From Nematopogon swammerdamellus (lineage: Eukaryota; Arthropoda; Insecta; Lepidoptera; Adelidae), in contig OX336355.1 in the NCBI GenBank assembly GCA_946902875.1, forward strand, positions 9,693,347 through 9,757,346: 64,000 nucleotides of DNA, in the 5' to 3' direction. The translations under genes were made by a program, and so were the position numbers. Shown here piece after piece: positions 56,608 through 64,000 of the stretch (the stretch's first letter is position 1; every line of letters starts with the position of its first letter). Under the pieces are notes generated by a model. It had not been told where the DNA came from. It saw nothing but the letters and a program-made list of their open reading frames with translations, and made no database searches.

Positions 56608-56955
56608 TTTTTTTTATGGAAACTGACACGGTTGGCTTACATCACCTACAGGCATCCATGATGTCAGCTTATAACACCGGGTGAACTTGGTGCCACGTCA
56701 GTGCCTCCCCTCGGTAGTGCCGGCTACACTGAACTGGACAGAAAACACAAACTATTTACATAGCCGTTTCGACCGACCTTTCATTCAGTGCGGTGGTACC
56801 AACCCGAGCGGGTTAAACCCTACCACTAATATAAGAAGAGAGTCATATCCCTTAGTCACCTTTTACGACATACACGGGGAGAGATGCAGTGGGGCTATTT
56901 TTTTAAAGTACCGGCCCCAAACGGTACATTAAAGTACCGGCCCCACACGGTACAT
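56608..56955 (-). repeat. SINE-like family A, near full length, duplicated end
   Basis: Oligo-T then GAAACTGACACGGTTGGCTT, GTGCGGTGGTACCAACCCGA and CATACACGGGGAGAGATGCA. The terminal AAAGTACCGGCCCCA-ACGGTACAT block occurs twice in tandem (56905-56930 and 56931-56955). Confidence 0.8.
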
Positions 56956-57792
56956 CCATTCATAAAGCGACGTTAATTAGGTACTAATGTGCGCTAATGA
57001 TTGCGCGCAGTTTCACTAATCACTTACCTGGTGCATTCAAAGTGCGATTACTCCCAAAGTGCAAAAAAGTAGCAGCTGAAACTTATAGATCTGATCGACG
57101 AAGGTATAGAGTATATTTTAATATGCATCCGAGCACGTAGGCAAATGTAGCTAAACTTGTAGCTCTAGGAGTTTGTATTTTATTTCACATTTTTTGGGGA
57201 TATATTTGAAATTTATTTTGGAAGAGGAGAATTCATGAATACAATTTTTTTTTTTATTTTAAGGAAGATAATGCTTAGGCACTTAATAATAAATAATAAA
57301 AGTATTTGTGTAATAATTAATAAGATGTACAAAAAATATAATTCTTATTGATCATAAATCTTAAATAACGCTGCAAATAAATTGAGCAACTTTGAGCGTT
57401 TATCCTGCGATGTGTAAAGAGTTTAAAAATAAAATTAATACTGTTCAGTAAGCACTAGTTATCTGACTATATGAAAATGCTATAGCAGATATCGTGTATT
57501 CAATTTTGTAAATTTGAATTATTTCCGCCCATAAACCATAGTGCGCCGCGCCGCCGCGCATCTCCTCGCTCCGCGCACTCGTCCCTGCTCGCTCATTCAC
57601 CGCGCGCCTTCATTCCCACGTTCGTGTGGAACATTAGATCCTTTTTACACTAAATTGATCAATTAGTTTGTATGAAAACTGTAATTTTTTATTTAAAGGG
57701 ATTTCAGAAAAAAGTTACTTGATTATTTTTTTACTATTGATCTCAATAATCATTTCCTAAATTTAATGTAGTGGCCGTTACAACACCCTGTA

Positions 57793-60289
57793 CGCAGTGT
57801 ACCCTATACGCAGGCCTGTTTCCCAACTGTGCTTGGTGGAGACAATGAATATCCACGTGAACGTTCCTTAAAACGTGGCTGCTTCATAAAATGCAGTGAA
57901 AAAATAAATACTAATCAACATTGCCTAGCCAGAGAATGGTGCCAATTCGAAGGATTTATTCTATCCCGGACTGTTCCGGCGCAAGTTTGAAATTAGTCCG
58001 GTGCAGGGGCAAGGGGAATATGCATCTGCAATTTAAATTTATGAATTAATAGATACCACCTTTTGCTCGAAGCTCCGCTCGCGGCTCCACATGGTTTGGG
58101 CGAAGGTGTCTGAATTGAGGAGCTGGCGAAAAAATAGAAGACTTTAATTTTTTTTATTTAGCCCTAGAGCACATAAACTGTTACGATCCTTTGCTTAAGA
58201 ATTATTGTATTCGTTTCTGTTTCTATTGTTTTATTTAAAGTATTACAGATGAAATAGTAAAGAAATTAATTAATCTCTAAAAATGAATAATTAATTAAAT
58301 ATAAATTAATAAAAAATCGTGAAATAAAATTATTATTTGAAACATGAACATTTTAAACGACACCCACCACGGTGAGTACGGTAACCATTTGCAGCGAACA
58401 ATGAATTGGCTACACTGAACAGCTGATTCCTTGAGGATTAATATTGCCATAACAAAAAAATTAATATAGAACAATATATGAAATAAAGAAGTTTTGAACA
58501 AATACATAAATACTAATAAAATAATACTTTTTGTCAGAAATCATACAGTTTTGATCCAAACACCTATATTTTGTACGCAAACAATAGTAAAATGGAATAA
58601 TTTGTGAAAATTTGTTCGTTTTGGTGGAACATTTTATTGATGCAATATTTTACGTCAGTTGGCTTACAAAGCATCGACTTTTAATAAAAAATCAATTTTT
58701 GGCCGAAGATTTTAAGACCTGTTAGGTTAGGTCACTTTTGAATGATAATTTCTCGAAATATGAGTGTGCAACATAACAATTTTTACAAATAAATATCTAA
58801 ATCATGCACTTTTGCTCGCCAACTCCTCCTATGCTTAGGAGTTATGGTTATGGGGTAGGATATTTATGCCAAATGCAAATATTATTGTGACCTCTTTGCG
58901 GAAAAACTATCTAAAGGCGCAGTCTCTTTTTTTATTTATTTAGGAAATACAAAATAATTTAGAATTGATACCAGCCATATACAAGACTTGACGATTGGAG
59001 TATGACAGCAATTGGTAATATTAATATATAATTTTTTCCTCGTAGGCAAAAGCGAATGTTTTATAAACTCATTGGATACGTCACAGATGAAACGTAACAT
59101 AAATAATAGATTGTTCATACATATGTACCTACATACATCTAGGGATACAACGATTATTGATTTTTCGCTTCAGTGATCTTCAATCTGGGAAAGTGTAATG
59201 AAAATGGGAGCGGAGACATTTAGCTTGCAGCCATTAATTCTACCGGAGGGAGCGTCGCTTCATCATGTTGATATTGAAGGGCAACCATTTGTCATGCTCG
59301 CATTATTGTCAGTTCTTCATTTGAATGAGTAGTTTTGATGCTCAAGATAAAATAAGAATAATTTATATATCGCTCTAACAAGTTAGAAAATACAAGGGGA
59401 GTGTCTCGGGACACTGGTGAATAGGAAATATTTTGTTTTTGAAATCTAAAAAAAAACTTACTTTATATTTTCAGGGAAATGTAGAATGTATATTATTATT
59501 ATTTATTTTGACTTACTACAAAAATATGGAAATGTTTTAACCACAGACATATTATAACTCTATGTTTTTAATATTTCCAAAACCAAATTAAGATATATCC
59601 GTTGCCAATTTTGGCATCCTCCCGTTTCTCTGATTAACTTCCGCAGTACATTGGCAGCATGTTCCACATTCCCAAAGCATTTAAGGATTAATGAATATAT
59701 ACATAGGAATTTATAGCATCTATACTATCAAGTCAATAATTACTACCCGCCTCCTAACTGCCAGTCAAGAACATTTAGATTCCCTCCGAATAGCGGCGGT
59801 CACTTACTATAGACACGTGCTTACGACTTTATCTCACACGCGTTCAATACAATTGGTTATATTCATTAGTTAGATAAACAGAAGTGTAGTGACTTTGACA
59901 TGGTACTAAAACGGCACTTTAGTGTAACCATCGGACCCATAGTTTGGATTCCTTGCGAACTAATTTCTAACTCTGGTTCGTTAGGGGCCGCTGTGTTCAT
60001 GCAATTTGTGCCCAAGGGAACTTCTTAGTACCTTTGTGCATGACTGTGGGATAGGTTATGTAAACTTGCAAACTGTATTTTCTATTAAAGCTAGTTATTG
60101 CATTGTGACAGTGTGGAGGTCAATTGAGCAAGTCGAGATTTGCAGAGGGGGTCACATATGTAAACTATTAAAATTAGTCAGGAACATGTCCCAAATACAC
60201 AACAAAAGGATTATTTTCGACATCGTCAGGTATTGTAATATAATTATATACAATAATAAAAATGTATATTTTACATACATACCATTCGC
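57793..60289. other. No recognised gene
   Basis: AT-rich. A small GGACTGTTCCGGCGC ... TTAGTCCGGTGC inverted motif is near 57967-58004, and GTTAGGTTAGGTCAC (two telomere-like units) near 58729. Nothing else supported. Confidence 0.35.
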
Positions 60290-60555
60290 TGTATCCTGAC
60301 AATCGGGGTAAGCAGATTAATCGGTGTTGTGCTGCAAGTACTCTTTTAATTACAGCAACACACAACATCGACCACCACGTTTATCAAGCAACAACGAAGA
60401 CCCGTCTGCTGCATGCCTCCCTCGGTGGAAGGACCGTGCCAAAGTGAGAGGTGGCTACCCTGTCGCCCTTTAGCACGGCACTTTGTCGTTATCCCTTATG
60501 GGAGAGATGCAGTGGGGCTATTTTTATAAAGTACCGGCCCCACACGGTTATTTTA
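60290..60555 (-). repeat. Family E repeat (copy 3)
   Basis: CAGATTAATCGGTGTTGTGC, CGGTGGAAGGACCGTGCCAA, AGTGAGAGGTGGCTACCC, then GAGAGATGCAGTGGGGCTAT and AAAGTACCGGCCCCACACGG, the last two identical to the family A end. Confidence 0.7.
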
Positions 60556-61656
60556 TTATATTAATAAACCGATTGTTATCTTATCATTATATTAGTCCCA
60601 TAACACATTTTCTTGAAATCATACCAGAAGAAAAAGAGCGCCGTGTTTACATTTACGTAAATCCAGTGAGAAAATTAAGATAAATATTGAAATTTTCAAC
60701 AGTTCCAACATTTATTATATTACAGCGCAGCACAAGAACATAATTAATATAATACATACTCGCGAGTACCTGAGTCAGAAGGTCGATATAGAAGTCATAG
60801 ATAATGTCTGGAGTTTGGATCTGGATCTAAGGGTCGGCTTTAGCTCTGGGACCTGAAATCCGTTCAAAAGCGTCTAGTGTGAAACGTCCCTCGGCCCGCT
60901 AATCTGTTTGCGCTCTCCAATAAATGAGTTTTGTTACAATTATACGATCCAGCAATTCTTGTGTACTCACCACTTGTACCGCGTACGCTGTCTTCATATT
61001 TTACAACTGTAGCTTTAGCCCAGTCGCTTACAACATTAAACATTGAAATAAAACATAATTCCATCTTTTTTTTTTACGGACAACCGTCACGGGTGGCTGT
61101 GCCTAAAATACGATTTTTATGAGGTTTAAATTAGCGTGATTGTTTTGACGGGTTTTCTCATAGTCGTATCCGAACTATGTGGCTCGTCGCTTCCGGCTCA
61201 TGAAGATGGGCCATACATTTGGCCGGAAACGTCGAGGCACATAGCTCGGAGACGAAGACCGTGAGAAAAAGTAACCGTAAAAGTTTCTAATAATCTACTA
61301 TTTTCTTTTACGATTACATCGTTACGGAGCATCGTTGGTAGTCTGAATCCAGATGTTCAACCAGATTCTGCAGTTGCCTTCACCGACATCTTGAATTTAG
61401 GGAATCTGTGTTTGTTAAATAACTCGCCCATTTTCAACTTTTGACTAAATTGTTCATTAAAAAACTTGAAGGAAATTAAAATCTCTACAAATTTGTCACA
61501 ATAACATTTTATCTTCGATCGATATTTTTCGACAAACCTGAAGAAGAGGCAAGATTCAGTTTTGTTCGTGGTTTCACTCACTAAGACGTAACGTCATCTA
61601 CCCTCATACAAAAATGTCATCTGAATGACACGTAGGTATATAACACCAACAGAGGA
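60556..61656. other. Unassigned, with hammerhead-like scrap
   Basis: Includes a stem-rich motif at 61180-61246 (CTATGTGGCTCGTCGCTTCC, CTCATGAAGATGGGCC, GGCCGGAAACGTCGAGG, CACATAG) that resembles a decayed CTGATGA/GAAAC arrangement. No exon seen. Confidence 0.35.
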
Positions 61657-61725
61657 CAGGCAGCGCAGCAGGAATTATCTGAAATTCCTAATCTGACAGA
61701 AGAAGAGAGGGATGTATTACGAAAA
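61657..61725 (+). CDS. Possible exon with Rab-effector-like motif (weak)
   Basis: Frame reads QAAQQELSEIPNLTEEERDV then LRK, with AG acceptors just upstream (ACCAACAG at 61645-61652) and a GTATTT donor at 61726. The IPNLTEEERDVL string resembles the first helix of Rab-binding domains (RIM, rabphilin, synaptotagmin-like proteins). No zinc finger or flanking exons are visible, so this may be chance. Confidence 0.22.
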
Positions 61726-62530
61726 GTATTTTCAGTTAGGACAAGATGTTAAATTCAAATACATATTTTAGTATTCCCTCGGTGCGCAAGCGGTGGTGGC
61801 TGGCACTGTCTGCCTGAGACATTTCGCGACGTTTGCTAATAGAATAATAGAAATTCCCTCCAAAACTGTCCTTAAATTTTACTCGTAGAGAATTACAGAA
61901 AACTGACATCGTCATAGAACACTTGTCACAACGTTTCAATCAAGTTCAGCTGTATGTTCATATTTCATTCAGTTATCGCAATGCGATATGTCGTCGTTGT
62001 GGCGACTGAATGAGTCGACGAGTTGAATAGATGCCGTTCAATATAATTCTACTGTATTTAGAATATAATAGAATAGAAAATCTTTATTTAAACTTAGTCA
62101 ATTTACACAAAAAAGCACAACTACTTATACATATAATTATATTACAAATCACAAAGCACAACCCAAATTCTTGAGTTCGGAGAAATTTGGTCATTTTTTA
62201 TCCCCAAACCTCGAAAATCATGTATGCTATACATATATGTATTAACACGGTTTGATAAACTACCAAATTAATTCGAATAATCTGATATATTTAATCAAGA
62301 TTATTATTTAATAACAGAGAATGTTCGCGTCCACCCTCAACCAATGCCCCAGACAAAAGTTGCTCAGCGGCCCCGTCACTTCCACTTCCACCCCTTCTCC
62401 TTGCGTCCGAGTTGGAAGGTGAAAACCTTCTCATTGGTTGGCGCTTTCAGCGTAGGTCGGCCGACGAACAGTTCTCTTGTTGAACGATAGATGACGTGAT
62501 TATGGAATTGCCAACATATGCATCATACAT
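61726..62530. other. No recognised feature
   Basis: GAATAGAAAATCTTTATTTA near 62074 resembles a retroelement tail. Otherwise nothing. Confidence 0.35.
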
Positions 62531-62638
62531 TACACGACCGAAGGGAAGGACTGACGTGGCACCAAGTTCACCCGGGCTGACATCATGGATGTTGTAGGTG
62601 ATGTAGGTAGCCAACCGTGTCAGTTTCCATAAAAAAAA
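62531..62638 (+). repeat. SINE-like family A, 3' fragment
   Basis: CGACCGAAGGGAAGGACTGA, CGTGGCACCAAGTTCACCC, CATGGATGTTGTAGGTGATG, CAACCGTGTCAGTTTCC, then A8. Confidence 0.75.
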
Positions 62639-63134
62639 CATCGTCATGTACGTTAGACAATATCTCGAAGCATGGAGGTAGATAGTATGCTACATACAAT
62701 AGGTATGGCCTAAACAATGGGATCGGCTGCACTAAGTCACATTCTGCAAGTGAAGACAAAGTGTGCAACTTTGTCACTCTCTGGATTTGCTGCAAGCCTC
62801 TCTGAATACTTCTCGGATTAAGCGAGAGGGCATGTGACAAGGTTCTTTGCGCGTGGTTTCATTTTTTCAGTTGACTGATAGAAGCCGCTTTGTGGCTGAA
62901 ACAATAGCTTGAAGAGGCGCATCGTCGTCGGCTTGAAGAAACCAGTTCGCTACGTTGTGTTGCGATGCCTGCTGCTGTATTGCGACCCAACCTGATTACG
63001 AAAACTAAAGAAATCTTGAATCGCCAGATGATGAGTGTGTATTTTACATTTATGAAATTATGATTATTGGAACATAATTTAACCAACTTACGTTTTAAAA
63101 ATAATAATAAAACAATAATAGTTATGGTTTAACT
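62639..63134. other. No recognised feature
   Basis: Unassigned spacer. Confidence 0.35.
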
Positions 63135-63437
63135 CAGTGGTGCCCATACTGTTTTCTGTGAAGATCTACCTACAAAAAATTAAAGGTTGTGAGATCGACA
63201 CTTGTACCAAAGGTTTTCGTTGTTCAATAATTTGAAGTTATTTTTGTTTGAATTGAAAGCTATGTTCATTACATCTTTTATATTTGTTACTATTGCGGTC
63301 CTCGTGGAAGACGACACCGCCCGGAAAATGTTAGTCACATCAAATAGTACGAATTCTTCGATGTTTCTACGAGTCACTTCTAGCTCCACATATTTTCGAT
63401 CTCGAGCTTCTTGCGATCGACCGTTTGGGCACCACTG
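63135..63437. mobile_element. hAT-type MITE with 8-bp target duplication
   Basis: Ends CAGTGGTGCCCATACTG and, reverse complemented, CAGTGGTGCCCAAACGG. Subterminal GATCTAC/TTGCGATCGACC are partly inverted. Flanked by GTTTAACT (63127-63134) and GTTTGACT (63438-63445), 7 of 8 identical. 303 bp, non-coding. Confidence 0.85.
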
Positions 63438-63445
63438 GTTTGACT

Positions 63446-64000
63446 GTTACTCTTTACATTAAAATTGAGATATTTGTAGTCGCAACGAGAATATTCGTCG
63501 TCGTTCATATTTCGACAGTATCTCAGCCTAGAGAGTTGTTACTAGAGCGCTCAAATCAGCTATCGAGTCTTCCCATGCGGCATCATTGAGAGCTTTGAAG
63601 CATCTAGCTAGGAGGATCGTTTTAGTATTTCTCAAACACTGGAAAAGAGTAAAACTGCTATTGTCATACATTGCATAATATTAACTTCACTCCACAGCAA
63701 ATAGGAATAATGGCGTGATGCTATACATATAACCTGTATGTTACTCCTAGTTAAGTTATACTCCTTATATTTTTCTGAAAACTTCATTCAGTCAGTACTT
63801 TCACGTGACGCTTTGCCGAACAAATACACAAACAGACAAACAATTAGACCAACATCCATCCATAAATGATGTTATCACTTATACTTTATATCCCCATTTC
63901 ATTTTGTTACAAATCTTTTCAATCTTCAAAGCACATGCAAAGTTTAAAGTTGTTTTATATGTTTTTATTTTTATATGTAATCATGTACTTGCTTTACTTT
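63446..64000. other. No recognised feature
   Basis: AT-rich right end of the window. A CACAAACAGACAAACAATTAG stretch near 63830 is a faint microsatellite-like run. Confidence 0.35.

Larger units (their letters stand above)
55901..57792. mobile_element. DNA element with TACAGGGTGTTGT termini
   Basis: Left TACAGGGTGTTGTGCCAG; right, reverse complemented, TACAGGGTGTTGTAACGG. About 1.9 kb, containing a broken ORF (56097-56482) and a nested family A SINE. GC-rich subterminal blocks are at 56045-56130 and 57540-57605. Confidence 0.55.

Overview
The window is nuclear DNA of an insect, almost certainly a moth or butterfly. The evidence is: (CCTAA)n/(TTAGG)n insect telomeric repeats carrying a 5'-truncated TRAS/SART-like retrotransposon; many Lep1-type Helitrons (5' TCCTACTAATATTATAAA-like start, 3' GCCGCGGGC hairpin followed by CTAG); tRNA-headed SINEs; a mariner copy; and spliced insect chemoreceptor and amine-receptor exons. 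It is gene-poor and repeat-rich. Nearly all of it is intergenic or intronic. No CRISPR array, rRNA gene or intact tRNA gene was seen.

Genes. (1) On the minus strand at 1089-2700 lie three exons of a carbon-dioxide-clade gustatory receptor of the Gr21a lineage. They are joined by two phase-0 introns. The last roughly 100 codons lie beyond the left edge. (2) On the minus strand, two phase-compatible exons at 54986-55070 and 28301-28393 encode the cytoplasmic tail of a class A amine GPCR. It has a palmitoylation-type helix-8 cysteine cluster and ends in SCEQTYI. From memory it looks like Dop1R2/DAMB. The intron between them is about 26.6 kb, and the transmembrane exons are not visible in the window. 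(3) Two weak exon candidates are at 22284-22583 and 61657-61725. Everything else coding-like is transposon debris: three non-LTR reverse transcriptase C-termini, a TRAS-like C-terminus, an internally deleted mariner transposase and a frameshifted ORF inside a DNA element.

Layout. 1-2.7 kb: Gr gene. 3.4-20.3 kb: LINE debris, SINE-like families, foldback MITEs and an internally deleted mariner (19075-19998). 20.7-21.1 kb: a long snap-back containing a tRNA-like segment. 22.3-22.8 kb: a GC-rich island. 24.3-25.5 kb: interstitial telomeric repeats interrupted by a TRAS-like element. 28.3-55.1 kb: the GPCR tail exons and their intron. The intron holds a 1.3 kb hAT-like element with an exact 8-bp target duplication and a nested snap-back that may carry hammerhead-ribozyme cores; several Helitrons, one of which (36094-38429) has swallowed a 68-bp minisatellite arranged in inverted blocks and duplicated with a 1089-bp offset; a complete tRNA-headed SINE; Harbinger-like MITEs; and a perfect 28-bp hairpin. 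55.1-64 kb: further repeats and two more DNA elements.

The genes are not a functional cluster: a chemoreceptor and a neuromodulator receptor merely share a strand. The interest lies in the mobile-element architecture: telomere-targeting, foldback, ribozyme-like and Helitron-array structures. All family assignments rest on reading motifs by eye. No database search or folding was run.
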